Assembly (NCBI GenBank): GCA_014379405.1
Contig: JACMLU010000022.1
Location: 186,001-250,000, forward strand
DNA: 64,000 nt
Direction: 5' to 3'
Source: Flavobacterium sp.
GTDB taxonomy: Bacteria; Bacteroidota; Bacteroidia; Flavobacteriales; Flavobacteriaceae
Made by a program: the position numbers and the translations under genes. Positions 1 to 8,580 of the stretch are shown here, piece after piece (position 1 is the stretch's first letter; each line of letters begins with the position of its first letter). The notes under the pieces are model-generated. The model had not been told where the DNA came from, did no database searches, and saw only the letters and a program-made list of their open reading frames with translations.

Positions 1-692
1 ACAACTGGCACACGAACAGCAGTCGCAGTAACTTTGATACTGTCATCGCTTAGGATTTTTTTGGTTTCTTTAACCAATTTCATCTCTTCTTTAGTGTATC
101 CATTTGGTTCAAAAACATCACATTGAGGAATACAGTTGCGGTTGATTTCGTATTTGTAAACCATGTCGCCTTTTACTCCGGCTACTTCATTTTCGAATTG
201 TTGAACCGCTTTCACTCCAGTTCCAGTGATGGATTGGTAAGTCGAAACAATCACACGTTTGATGTTGTATTTTTTGTGCAAAGGAGCTAAAGCCAAAACC
301 ATTTGAATAGTAGAACAGTTTGGATTAGCAATAATTTTGTCTTCTTTTGTCAATTCGTTTGCGTTGATTTCTGGTACAACTAATTTTTTAGTTGGATCCA
401 TTCTCCAAGCAGAAGAATTATCGATAACAGTAGTTCCTGCAGCGGCAAATTTTGGTGCCCAATCCAATGAGGTTTGACCACCAGCCGAGAAAAGAGCAAT
501 ATCTGCTTTCATATCAACAGCAGTTTGTAAACCTACCACGGTGTGTTTTTGTCCTTTGAATACTATTACTTTGCCTACTGATTTTTCAGAAGCTACAAGT
601 ATTAATTCTGTGTATGGAAAGTTTCTTTCTTCTAATACTTTTAACATTATTTCGCCAACCATTCCAGTGGCTCCTACAACTGCAATTTTCAT
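1..692 (-). CDS. asd: aspartate-semialdehyde dehydrogenase, C-terminus cut by window edge
   Basis: Reduces aspartyl phosphate to aspartate semialdehyde, the branch point to lysine/diaminopimelate, threonine and methionine. The visible 231 residues start MKIAVVGATGMVG, the NADP-binding glycine loop. The catalytic cysteine is at about residue 126 in NPNCST. The family is about 330 residues long, so roughly 100 are missing beyond base 1. The ATG at 692 lies about 40 bases downstream of a well-formed promoter. The coding strand is the same as for the mscL and murF-alr genes upstream, but the mscL terminator separates them. Family assignment is secure. Confidence 0.95.
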   Translation of the reverse strand, partial: MKIAVVGATGMVGEIMLKVLEERNFPYTELILVASEKSVGKVIVFKGQKHTVVGLQTAVDMKADIALFSAGGQTSLDWAPKFAAAGTTVIDNSSAWRMDPTKKLVVPEINANELTKEDKIIANPNCSTIQMVLALAPLHKKYNIKRVIVSTYQSITGTGVKAVQQFENEVAGVKGDMVYKYEINRNCIPQCDVFEPNGYTKEEMKLVKETKKILSDDSIKVTATAVRVPV

Positions 693-731
693 AATATATC
701 TTTTTATTTTTTTAAATCTAAAATTATGATG

Positions 732-761
732 CAAAAGTAAGCAATATGTTATTTAAAACAA
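732..761 (-). promoter_or_regulatory. promoter of asd
   Basis: On the minus strand TTG (759-761) is separated by 19 bases from TACTTTTG (732-739), a full match to the Bacteroidota TTG-N19-TAnnTTTG promoter. The asd start codon follows 39 bases later. Confidence 0.75.
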
Positions 762-804
762 GGGTGTTCACAAAAAATAACAAAATGTTATATTTATAAC
801 AATT

Positions 805-835
805 GTAAAAAAGAACCACGCTGTTGGGCGTGGTT
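805..835 (-). terminator. terminator downstream of mscL
   Basis: Arms aaccacgc (814-821) and gcgtggtt (828-835) form an 8-bp GC-rich stem with a 6-base loop. Read on the minus strand it is followed by a run of six T (complement of 807-812), as expected for an intrinsic terminator ending mscL transcription. Confidence 0.75.
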
Positions 836-876
836 TAGTTAGAATATATAATGTAGCGGAAATTGAAACTTTGTGT

Positions 877-940
877 AATACCGATATAGTTTGAATATAG
901 TTCAATTTTCATTGAACTATATTCAAACTATATCGGTATT
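877..940. repeat. 30-bp perfect inverted repeat
   Basis: Bases 877-906 and 911-940 are exact reverse complements with a 4-base loop (tttc). The right arm ends on the stop codon of mscL. The stem is AT-rich. On the plus strand it is followed by a run of T, but no plus-strand gene ends here. A separate terminator for mscL lies further on, so this is either a second RNA-end hairpin or a small palindromic repeat. Confidence 0.85.
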
Positions 941-1367
941 ATTTTTTCAACAAATCTCGGATTTGTATAAGCAATTCTTCTTGAGTTGGGCCAGCTGGTG
1001 CGGCAGGAGCAGCTTCTTCTTTCTTTTTTGTTTTTTCGTAAGCTTTTAAAACCATAAAAATACAAAAGCCAATAATCACAAAATCGAAAACGGTTTGGAT
1101 GAAAGCACCATAATTTAAGGCTACTTCTGCAATGGCAGGAGCTTTTTCGGCACCATTTTCCATAACTGCCGGAATGCCATCTTGTAATACAATTTTTAAA
1201 TTTTTGAAATCAACTTTTCCTAAAAGTAATCCAATTGGCGGCATCAAAACATCATTTGTAAATGAAGTTACAATTTTTCCAAAAGCACCTCCAACAATTA
1301 CGGCCGTTGCCAAATTTACTATTTCACCTTTCATCAAAAAGGCTTTAAAATCGCTTACAAATCCCAT
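939..1367 (-). CDS. mscL: large-conductance mechanosensitive channel MscL
   Basis: Inner-membrane homopentameric channel that opens under membrane tension on osmotic downshock. The 142 residues carry the conserved N-terminus (MGFVSDFKAFLMKGEIVNLA), a first membrane helix at about 15-40 containing AVIVGGAFGKIV, a periplasmic loop, a second helix at about 85-110, and a charged Lys/Glu/Ala/Pro C-terminal tail ending in a short amphipathic helix. Length is normal for the family. It lies between murF-alr and asd on the same strand. Confidence 0.96.
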   Translation of the reverse strand: MGFVSDFKAFLMKGEIVNLATAVIVGGAFGKIVTSFTNDVLMPPIGLLLGKVDFKNLKIVLQDGIPAVMENGAEKAPAIAEVALNYGAFIQTVFDFVIIGFCIFMVLKAYEKTKKKEEAAPAAPAGPTQEELLIQIRDLLKK

Positions 1368-1426
1368 AGTTTATACGTTTTAAGTTAAAATTCAATACGA
1401 ATATAATTATTTTATTTTAAACGCTT

Positions 1427-3868
1427 TTATTCTCTATAAAAAACCCGTTTCACTCTTTGGGAAATACTCGTGAGGATTTCATAAGGAATGGTTTGCAGTT
1501 GATTAGCCATAAAAGTAACTGTCGGGCTTTGTCCAAAAATAATCACGTTATCTCCTTCTTTGCAATTGATTTCGGTAATATCTGCCATTAGCATATCCAT
1601 ACAAACGCTGCCAACGATGGTTGCTTTTTGATTATTAATAGTCACAAAACCAACTCCATTTCCCCAATGTCTCGAAATTCCGTCTGCATAACCAATGGGG
1701 ATTGTGGCAATTTTCGTTGGTATGTCGGCAATAAATCTCCGTCCGTAGCCTACGCTTTCGCCATCTTTTATTGACCTGATTTGTGAAATGATAGATTTTA
1801 ATGTGCCCACGTTTTCCAAGAATTTTTGTTCTTCAGGATTATTCGAAACGCCATAAAGCCCAATTCCAAGGCGAACCATATCGTATTGTGCTTGTGGAAA
1901 ATTACTAATTCCCGAAGTGTTTAATGTATGGCGAATGGGTTTTATTTGCAATTCAGTCATTAATTTAGAAGATAATTTTTCGAATAAATCAATCTGCGAA
2001 TGCGCAAATTCTTGATGTTCTAAATCATCGCTCGTGGCCATATGTGACAAAATACTTTTAACGGTTACAAATTTGTTTCCTTTTAAAGTCGAAATTAATT
2101 CGTCCAGATTTTCTTCTTCGAAACCCAAACGGTGCATTCCGGTGTCGAGTTTGATGTGAATTGGAAAGTGTTTCAATTTTCGCTTTTCGGCAATTTTCAG
2201 AAAAGCATTTAAGCCTTTCAAACTGTAAATTTCGGGTTCCAAATGATGTTGAATTATCGAGGAAAAACTTGTTGTTTCTGGATTTAAGACCATTATCGGC
2301 AAAATAATTCCAGCAATTTTCAACGCAATTCCTTCATCGGCGAAAGCCACTCCTAAATAATCTACCTTATGATGTTCAAGCAATTTGGCAATTTCGAATC
2401 CGCCGTTTCCATAACCAAAAGCTTTTACCATAACCATCATTTTGGTGGTCGGTTTTAGTTTCGATTTAAAAAAACTGAGGTTGTGGCTAATTGAGTTCAG
2501 GTTAATTTCCAGAACTGTTTCATGCGTTTTCTCTTCTAATGCGGCAACTATTTCTTCAAATTGAAAATGTCTCGCTCCTTTTATTAGTATCGTTTCATTA
2601 ATAAAATTCAAATAATTGAAATTCAGAAAAAAATCGGCAGTATTTTTAAAAGTGACGCAGTTGGTAAACTTGTGTTTGAATGCTGAAATGGTTTCACCAA
2701 TTCCAATAACTCGATTGATTTTATTGGAGGTAATCAACTGCGAAACTTTCGAATACAATTCCTCGTTTGACAAACCGCTTTGGAAAATGTCCGAAAGGAT
2801 TACTGTTTTGTTTTTGTATTGTTTTTGACTTTCCAGAAAGTCTAGAGCAATTTTCAAGGACTGAAAATCCGAACTGTAACTATCGTCAATCAGTGTCGTG
2901 TTGTTGATTCCGTTTTTGACTTTCAATCGCATTTCAACAGGATACAACCATTGCATACGGTTTTGAATCGATTTTTTGTCATACTTAAAACTCAATAAAA
3001 CCATCAAACAAGTTACTGCATTTTCAACAGAAGCCTGATCCTGAAATGGAATTTGTACTTCAAAATTATCTTTGCCATATCGAATTTGCAAAATAGTTTT
3101 GTCATCGATTGCTTTTTTTACCACAAAAACATCGGCAGTTTCATCACTGTAACTCCAGGAAAATGCTTTTATTTTGGATTCAAGAAGGTTGTCAATGACT
3201 TTGTTTTTTTGATAAATTATTAGTTTCGAATGTTTGAAAAGATTTAGTTTTTCCTTGATCTTTTTCTCCAAATCTTCAAAACCTTCATCGTGTGCCGAGC
3301 CAATATTCGTGATAATTCCAATAGTTGGCTGGATGATGGTTTCCAATTTTTCCATCTCGTTCATTTTCGAGATTCCCGCTTCAAAAATACCCAGATTATG
3401 TCTGTCATTAATGGAAATTACCGACAAAGGAACGCCCACTTGTGAATTGTAGCTTTTGGGACTTCGGATAATGTTGAAATCAGGATTCAAAAGAAAGTTC
3501 AACCATTCTTTGACAATGGTTTTTCCGTTGCTTCCCGTCAATCCGAAAACTGGAAATTTAAAAAGACTTCGATGATGGGCTGCAAATTTTTGCAATGCAT
3601 CCAAGGTGTTTTCGACAACCAAAAAAGTGGCTTTGTTGGATAATTCTTCTGGAATGTGGGTAACTACAAAGCAAAGAACTCCTTTTTCGATTAAGGATGA
3701 AATATAAATATGGGCATTGTTATTGGGTCCAACTAAAGCAAAAAATAATGTTTTTTCATTGTTTTGCAAAGAACGGCTATCGATGGAAACATTGTCAATT
3801 GTGCTGTTACTGCCTCCAAACCTTTTGGCGTGGAGAATTTTTTCGATGTTTTGGATGGATAAAGTCAT
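1427..3868 (-). CDS. murF-alr: bifunctional UDP-MurNAc-tripeptide:D-Ala-D-Ala ligase / alanine racemase
   Basis: An 813-residue fusion of two peptidoglycan precursor enzymes. The N-terminal half is MurF, with the ATP loop LTGSNGKT at about 110-117. From about residue 455 the protein is a PLP-dependent alanine racemase: VKAFGYG holds the PLP lysine at about 482, and GYGRRF and GYADGISR belong to the C-terminal catalytic part. The racemase supplies the D-alanine that MurF uses after its ligation. The fusion is common in Bacteroidota, so it is not a local rearrangement. The start lies 32 bases downstream of the toxin gene, so read-through from the toxin-antitoxin operon is possible. I see no clear promoter in that gap. 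Confidence 0.95.
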   Translation of the reverse strand: MTLSIQNIEKILHAKRFGGSNSTIDNVSIDSRSLQNNEKTLFFALVGPNNNAHIYISSLIEKGVLCFVVTHIPEELSNKATFLVVENTLDALQKFAAHHRSLFKFPVFGLTGSNGKTIVKEWLNFLLNPDFNIIRSPKSYNSQVGVPLSVISINDRHNLGIFEAGISKMNEMEKLETIIQPTIGIITNIGSAHDEGFEDLEKKIKEKLNLFKHSKLIIYQKNKVIDNLLESKIKAFSWSYSDETADVFVVKKAIDDKTILQIRYGKDNFEVQIPFQDQASVENAVTCLMVLLSFKYDKKSIQNRMQWLYPVEMRLKVKNGINNTTLIDDSYSSDFQSLKIALDFLESQKQYKNKTVILSDIFQSGLSNEELYSKVSQLITSNKINRVIGIGETISAFKHKFTNCVTFKNTADFFLNFNYLNFINETILIKGARHFQFEEIVAALEEKTHETVLEINLNSISHNLSFFKSKLKPTTKMMVMVKAFGYGNGGFEIAKLLEHHKVDYLGVAFADEGIALKIAGIILPIMVLNPETTSFSSIIQHHLEPEIYSLKGLNAFLKIAEKRKLKHFPIHIKLDTGMHRLGFEEENLDELISTLKGNKFVTVKSILSHMATSDDLEHQEFAHSQIDLFEKLSSKLMTELQIKPIRHTLNTSGISNFPQAQYDMVRLGIGLYGVSNNPEEQKFLENVGTLKSIISQIRSIKDGESVGYGRRFIADIPTKIATIPIGYADGISRHWGNGVGFVTINNQKATIVGSVCMDMLMADITEINCKEGDNVIIFGQSPTVTFMANQLQTIPYEILTSISQRVKRVFYRE

Positions 3869-3900
3869 TTGGGAGAGGATTTATGAAATTGTCAAACACA

Positions 3901-4218
3901 TTATTTTGTTCTTTTAATTTTTAAAAGCTCATGCCTACAATCAAAAACATCCCAAATTTCTATTTGATTCTTATCTAGATTTATCCAATATATAACTTTG
4001 TAATTGTTGTAAATTAACGATCTGAATTCTCTTGAAGCACCAATTAATTGTTGCTCAATTTGTCCTAAATATGGTTGATTGATTAACAGTTTTACTTCGT
4101 CAGTGATTTCTTTAGTGATTTTTTTTGCAACGGCTATATTTGCTCCTCTTTTCAGAAAGACGTAAATCAATTTAACTTCAACTTTAGCAAAATCAGTCCA
4201 ATAGATTTTCATTTCCAT
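3901..4218 (-). CDS. RelE/ParE-family toxin of a type II toxin-antitoxin pair
   Basis: A 105-residue basic protein with the RelE/ParE pattern: an N-terminal strand (MEMKIYWTDFAKVEV), a helical part with ITKEITDEVKLLINQPYLGQIE, a central EFRSLIYNNYKVIYWI and a C-terminal VFDCRHE. Such toxins either cleave mRNA on the ribosome or inhibit gyrase, and the sequence alone does not decide which. It overlaps the upstream antitoxin by 10 bases, which indicates translational coupling. Family call good, target unknown. Confidence 0.85.
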   Translation of the reverse strand: MEMKIYWTDFAKVEVKLIYVFLKRGANIAVAKKITKEITDEVKLLINQPYLGQIEQQLIGASREFRSLIYNNYKVIYWINLDKNQIEIWDVFDCRHELLKIKRTK

Positions 4219-4451
4219 TTTTCTATTTCGGCTAAAAAATCATCCATTTCCGTAAGTCTTCCATTGATGGAGTCTTGTTCCGATTGGTCAATTCTTCGGT
4301 TTAATTCTTCAATGGTCATCGGTTTAAAAGCCTTTTCCTCCATTGAGATTTTTTCTTTTTTTAAATATTTTTCTAAACGAGAAATAACCTCTTCGCTTTG
4401 AATAGAAAGAAATTCTTGAACAAATGATATTTTTCTGGTTTGTAAGTCCAT
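4209..4451 (-). CDS. antitoxin partner of the RelE/ParE-like toxin
   Basis: An 80-residue, mainly helical acidic protein directly upstream of and overlapping the toxin gene. The order, small size and overlap are those of an antitoxin. The C-terminal half (MTIEELNRRIDQSEQD, then MDDFLAEIEKWK) resembles the toxin-wrapping tails of addiction-module components. I do not recognise a standard DNA-binding fold in the N-terminal half, so autoregulation is inferred only from the family habit. A TAACTTTG promoter element lies on the minus strand at 4469-4476. Confidence 0.7.
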   Translation of the reverse strand: MDLQTRKISFVQEFLSIQSEEVISRLEKYLKKEKISMEEKAFKPMTIEELNRRIDQSEQDSINGRLTEMDDFLAEIEKWK

Positions 4452-4468
4452 AGTAATTTATTTTACAT

Positions 4469-4476
4469 CAAAGTTA
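4469..4476 (-). promoter_or_regulatory. promoter -7 element of the toxin-antitoxin operon
   Basis: TAACTTTG on the minus strand matches TAnnTTTG and lies 17 bases before the antitoxin start codon. I could not find a convincing -33 TTTG partner. Confidence 0.45.
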
Positions 4477-4559
4477 TAAAAAATAGAAATGGGATAGTCT
4501 TTATTTTAGAGTTTTATTGAAGAAAAAAACGGATAAAATAAAATTAGCTTTACTCTAAC

Positions 4560-4595
4560 AATCCTCTAAAAGAATTTAGAATTATTTAGAGGATT
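4560..4595. terminator. AT-rich hairpin in the 272-bp gap between antitoxin and lipoprotein
   Basis: Arms aatcctctaaa (4560-4570) and tttagaggatt (4585-4595) are perfectly complementary over 11 bp. Neither side has a strong T run, so termination of the lipoprotein transcript is only a possibility. Nothing else is recognisable in 4477-4723. Confidence 0.4.
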
Positions 4596-4723
4596 TTAAA
4601 CAAACTCTTTCTCCTCATCAAAGAATCTCCAGAAAGTTGACAGTTGTTATGATTTCGGTTTTCAAAAAAATATCTCTGTGAATTATTTATTGCTCCTTCT
4701 GATGTTTTTTAGAAAAGAGAAAA

Positions 4724-5104
4724 TTAATCGGTAATTAATTTGAATTTTACAGGTTGAAAAAATATTTTAGAATCTTTCTCATAATAAATTCCGTTTTCTT
4801 TATCCTCTAATTTTACTTGATAACTATGAATTAGGGTAGTTTGCGCAATTACATTTATTTGGTAAGTAGTACCCATTTTGTTTGCGCTGGAGATATTTTG
4901 AACAATACCATTAATAACAACCGATTTTGGCACAATAGTAGTGTTATATAAATCAAAACAAACTACATATCCTTTCTCATTATTCCTGTTGTAAATTGTA
5001 TACGTTTGATTTTTAATATCTGTAAGTTGTTTGGAACAGGACAAAAAGAAAAAAATTCCGAAAGTAAGTAATAGAAATATGGTTTTGTAAATACTATTTT
5101 TCAT
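4724..5104 (-). CDS. small lipoprotein of unknown function
   Basis: 126 residues with a lipoprotein signal: a charged N-terminus (MKNSIYKT), a hydrophobic stretch and the lipobox FFLSC at about 20-24 followed by SKQ, so the mature protein should be membrane-anchored. The mature part is rich in beta-prone segments and contains no motif I recognise. It is divergent from the S41 protease gene, with only 51 bases between the two starts, so the two may share a control region. Confidence 0.65.
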   Translation of the reverse strand: MKNSIYKTIFLLLTFGIFFFLSCSKQLTDIKNQTYTIYNRNNEKGYVVCFDLYNTTIVPKSVVINGIVQNISSANKMGTTYQINVIAQTTLIHSYQVKLEDKENGIYYEKDSKIFFQPVKFKLITD

Positions 5105-5155
5105 AATTTAGAGTTTTAATAGCCACAAATTTAATTTAAATTAACGATTAAAATA

Positions 5156-6652
5156 ATGAAATTAAAATATCTCATTAAAATGTTGCTTGTAGGAATAGCT
5201 TTTATTTCTTGCAGCAAGGATTCTGTTTCTAATGAAACCACAACTACCAATCCAGATGAGATTAACAACTTTGTTTGGAAAGCAATGAATTCTTGGTACT
5301 ACTGGCAACCCAATGTTGCCGATTTGTCTGACAGCAAAATTGCTTCTGCCACGACCTATGCCAATTTTGTAAACGGAAAAACCCCCGATGCGCTTTTTTA
5401 TTCACTCCTGTACCAAAGAGGAACTGTTGACAGATTTTCTTGGATTGAAAACAGTAATGAGGTGGTGCGTGCTTCAAAAATTGCAGAAGTCGAAAAAAAA
5501 GGTGGTTTTAGTTATGGAATTTATCCTAAAGATGCATCCAGTATAAATATGGTAGCTTTGATTAACTACATTGTACCCGGTTCGCCAGCAGCTTTGGCGG
5601 GATTGAAAAGAGGAGACGTTATTACAAAAATAAATGGAAGCCAGCTTACTTCAAGCAATTATGATCAACTAGAAAACACACAACTGACACTTACTTTGGC
5701 AGCAAGCGTGCAATTTACAAGCACAGGTTTAGTAACCACAGACAAAGCAGTAGCTGTAACTGTAACAAAAGCCGAAATTGACGAAAACCCAGTTGCTTAT
5801 TACGAAAAGAAAGTATACGGAGGAAAAAACATTGGTTATTTGGTTTTTAATGGTTTTAAATCAGATTATAATGACGAACTCAATGCGGCTTTCGCTAAAA
5901 TGCAATCGGATGGAATTAACGAATTGGTTTTGGATTTAAGATACAATGGAGGCGGATCATTAGAAACGGCAGTTGCTTTGGCACAAATGATTAACGGAAG
6001 TTTTACGGGCAAACCGTATGCTTATTTAGACTTCAATGACAAGCACAATAGCGAAGACGGCTATGAGAACCTATCCGATAAAGTGAAAATTTTTAACTTG
6101 GTCGATAACGAACCTACTTTTCAGAGAGAAGAAAGTATCAACAGCCTTGCTTTGACAAAAATATATGTTTTGGTAAGTTTTCAAACCGCTTCTGCCAGCG
6201 AACTCACTATTCAATGTCTGAAAAAATACATTAACGTAACTACAATAGGCGAAGAAACTGTGGGTAAATTTGTAGGTTCTAATACGTTGTATGATTGTCC
6301 TGCTTATAATTATACCTCATTTGCCAATAGAAGTACCAAACACAAATGGCAATTGCAACCCATTACTTTTTCTTATTACAACAAAGACAAAGACGTAAAT
6401 CCAAAGAATATTACCCCTGATTACGCCATTAATCCTTACAGTACTTTCTTAAATCTGGTTGAGTTTGGAAACGTAAAAGATCCTTGTTTGAAAAAAGCAC
6501 TCGAATTGATTACCGGACAAATTTTGCGAACTAGAGGAGAAACTACCGAAACCTCATTGTCTTTCAAAATTGGTAATCTTGCTGCATTCAACCCTACAAA
6601 CACAGCCAAAGGCTTATATATCGAGGACTTGAAAAGCTTAAAAAATAATTGA
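5156..6652 (+). CDS. S41-family (C-terminal processing type) peptidase, lipoprotein
   Basis: 498 residues with a lipobox (FISC at about 17-20) followed by SKD. A PDZ domain spans about 120-200 (NYIVPGSPAALAGLKRGDVITKING). The S41 core follows, with ELVLDLRYNGGGS at about 257-270, a putative nucleophile serine in SFQTASASELT at about 348 and the general-base lysine in EETVGKFVG at about 370. Such enzymes cleave near the C-terminus of substrate proteins, here presumably in the periplasm or at the surface. Substrate is unknown. A terminator-like hairpin follows. Confidence 0.9.
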   Translation: MKLKYLIKMLLVGIAFISCSKDSVSNETTTTNPDEINNFVWKAMNSWYYWQPNVADLSDSKIASATTYANFVNGKTPDALFYSLLYQRGTVDRFSWIENSNEVVRASKIAEVEKKGGFSYGIYPKDASSINMVALINYIVPGSPAALAGLKRGDVITKINGSQLTSSNYDQLENTQLTLTLAASVQFTSTGLVTTDKAVAVTVTKAEIDENPVAYYEKKVYGGKNIGYLVFNGFKSDYNDELNAAFAKMQSDGINELVLDLRYNGGGSLETAVALAQMINGSFTGKPYAYLDFNDKHNSEDGYENLSDKVKIFNLVDNEPTFQREESINSLALTKIYVLVSFQTASASELTIQCLKKYINVTTIGEETVGKFVGSNTLYDCPAYNYTSFANRSTKHKWQLQPITFSYYNKDKDVNPKNITPDYAINPYSTFLNLVEFGNVKDPCLKKALELITGQILRTRGETTETSLSFKIGNLAAFNPTNTAKGLYIEDLKSLKNN

Positions 6653-6732
6653 TGATTTGAAAGTTAAAAATCTCAAACACCAAGGATTTGCAATTTCAAT
6701 TTAGAAAAAGAGGTGTTTAAAAATACAAAATA

Positions 6733-6765
6733 AACCCTTTCAGAATTTTGAATACTGAAGGGGTT
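6733..6765. terminator. terminator between the convergent S41 peptidase and tdk genes
   Basis: Arms aaccctttcag (6733-6743) and ctgaaggggtt (6755-6765) pair over 11 bp with one wobble. T-rich sequence follows on the plus strand, and the minus-strand side is also T-rich, so it can serve both genes. Confidence 0.65.
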
Positions 6766-6769
6766 CCTT

Positions 6770-7360
6770 TTATTTCTCTTCATCTTTTTTCATCGCATAA
6801 AAATAAGCTGCGCGACTTAAAGGTTCGTATTCTTCGGTTTCGCCAAGCATGACGAGTTTGTCGTTGTCGGTTTTTCTAAAGCTATAATTGGCTAGATTTC
6901 CTGTTCGGGTGCAAACGGCGTGTACTTTTGTCACGTATTCGGCAGTGGCCATTAACGCTGGCATTGGACCAAAAGGATTGCCCTTGAAATCCATATCTAA
7001 TCCAGCAACAATAACACGAATGCCTTGGTTGGCCAAATCGTTGCAAATTTTCACGATTTCGTCATCAAAAAACTGGGCTTCGTCAATGCCAACCACGTCA
7101 CAACCTTGTGCTAAAATTGCAATATTGGCTGCGGCAGGAACGGGTGTAGAGCGAATTTCATTGGCATCGTGCGACACCACCATTTCGTCGTGATAACGCG
7201 TGTCTATTTCGGGTTTGAAGATTTCTACTTTTTGTTTGGCAAATTGCGCTCTCTTAAGTCGGCGAATGAGTTCCTCGGTTTTGCCCGAGAACATTGAACC
7301 GCAAATAACTTCGATCCAACCAAATTGTTCTTTATGATTTACTGTATTTTCGAGAAACAT
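6770..7360 (-). CDS. tdk: thymidine kinase
   Basis: Phosphorylates thymidine to dTMP in pyrimidine salvage. It belongs to the type II (small tetrameric) kinases: P-loop [14 protein letters not shown] near the N-terminus, the GIDEAQFF acceptor/catalytic segment in the middle and [12 protein letters not shown] in the lasso/zinc region. Only one cysteine of the usual zinc set is obvious, so zinc binding may be partial. The frame is open to 7417, but the start [21 protein letters not shown] at 7360 is preferred because the upstream residues are low-complexity and family members begin shortly before the P-loop. Confidence 0.92.
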   Translation of the reverse strand: MFLENTVNHKEQFGWIEVICGSMFSGKTEELIRRLKRAQFAKQKVEIFKPEIDTRYHDEMVVSHDANEIRSTPVPAAANIAILAQGCDVVGIDEAQFFDDEIVKICNDLANQGIRVIVAGLDMDFKGNPFGPMPALMATAEYVTKVHAVCTRTGNLANYSFRKTDNDKLVMLGETEEYEPLSRAAYFYAMKKDEEK

Positions 7361-7424
7361 TTTGTATTTTTCGGACTTTAGAAATGAATAATTTTTATTA
7401 CTTTGTAACGAAAACAAACCGACA

Positions 7425-7470
7425 TAAAAATTTTCTACTTTTACGTCGTTTCAAAAGTAGAAAATTTTTA
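7425..7470. repeat. 18-bp perfect inverted repeat upstream of tdk
   Basis: Bases 7425-7442 and 7453-7470 are exact reverse complements with a 10-base spacer. The element lies in the 248-bp divergent gap between tdk (65 bases away) and the plus-strand gene at 7609. It could be an operator or an RNA hairpin. There is no G/C-rich stem, so a terminator is unlikely. Confidence 0.7.
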
Positions 7471-7608
7471 TCAAATCGAAGATTCACGAACACTTATTTA
7501 CAAAATAATATATTGTGAGTAAAGGTTACTTCTTCCTTTGGCTAAATAAAAAATTAAGAAGACATTTATTAAAAAAGATAGACCCTACTCACTATAATTT
7601 CAAAAGTT

Positions 7609-8580
7609 ATGAAGAAAAAATTGGAAGCCGACTTGATGAGCATTGCGCACAGAGTATTGCAAATGAAAAACAAATCCGACATCAATCAATTGTGTATTGA
7701 AACACAAAAATTGTATGAGAAATTGTCCATTTTGCGGTTTGTTGAAGAACATTTTGAAGGAGCAAAGCCAACTATCGGTCAAGCTGAAATAGTCGAAAAA
7801 ATGAAGCGATTTTTCGAAGAAAACCATTTGTCGGATATTAAACCAATTCAGGTTCAAGAAGAAGCTGTTGTTGAAGCTCCTGTTGAAGAAATCATTGCAG
7901 AAGAAACAATCATTGAGGAAGTTGTTGTTGATGGAAACCTAGAAGACGAGGAGATTTTTGAGGAAGAAGAACCAGTCTTGGAATCGGAAGAAGAAGTTGT
8001 AGCAGAATCTTCGGAGGAAAAATTAAGCGAAGTTGACTTTTTGCCTGGTTTTGAATTAGACGAAGTAGTAGAAGAGGACGAAGTAGTTTCAGCCGAACAA
8101 ATTCAAAATAAACCGGAAGAAGTTCAAATTTCTTTTATGGATTTATTGGGTGGTGATTATTCAGAAACTTTGTTTGTAAAAGTGGATCATAGTCAAGAAA
8201 AGGCAAATCCACTGGATTTTGATCTTCCAAAAGAAATTACCCTCCCAAAAGAAACCAATATTCAGAAAGAAAGAGAAGAACTTTTGGCTGAAATGGAATT
8301 AAATCCAAAAGATATTCAACCCAAACCAGTTTCGCTCAACGAAAAATTGGCGCATGGAATCAGCATCGATTTGAATGACAGAATTGGATTTGTGAAAAAC
8401 CTTTTTGGCAACAGTGACGAAGATTACAATCGTGTTTTGAACCAATTGATTACCTACGATAATTTTGAGGAAGCCCGCAATTTTATTGAAGACATGGTAA
8501 AACCTGATTATAGTGATTGGGAAGGAAAAGAAGATTATGAAAAACGTTTTATAGAAATCATAGAGAAAAAATTCGCTTAA
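7609..8580 (+). CDS. conserved acidic cytoplasmic protein of unknown function
   Basis: 323 residues in three parts. A helical N-terminus (about 1-80) carries MSIAHRVLQMKNKSDINQL. A very acidic low-complexity linker (about 85-165) is rich in Glu, Val and Ile. An ordered C-terminus (about 235-323) contains KLAHGISIDLNDRIGFVKNLFG and ends in a helix. No signal peptide, membrane segment or catalytic motif is visible. Its stop overlaps the rsmI start (TAATG), so the two are co-translated. The C-terminal type recurs in Flavobacteria as an uncharacterised family. I do not assign a function. Confidence 0.8.
   Translation: MKKKLEADLMSIAHRVLQMKNKSDINQLCIETQKLYEKLSILRFVEEHFEGAKPTIGQAEIVEKMKRFFEENHLSDIKPIQVQEEAVVEAPVEEIIAEETIIEEVVVDGNLEDEEIFEEEEPVLESEEEVVAESSEEKLSEVDFLPGFELDEVVEEDEVVSAEQIQNKPEEVQISFMDLLGGDYSETLFVKVDHSQEKANPLDFDLPKEITLPKETNIQKEREELLAEMELNPKDIQPKPVSLNEKLAHGISIDLNDRIGFVKNLFGNSDEDYNRVLNQLITYDNFEEARNFIEDMVKPDYSDWEGKEDYEKRFIEIIEKKFA

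Noticed and set aside
541..729. plus-strand frame at the window start
   Set aside because: It is antisense to asd.
7515..7700. 62-residue frame ahead of the acidic-protein gene
   Set aside because: It overlaps the true gene out of frame, starts at GTG and has no family features.
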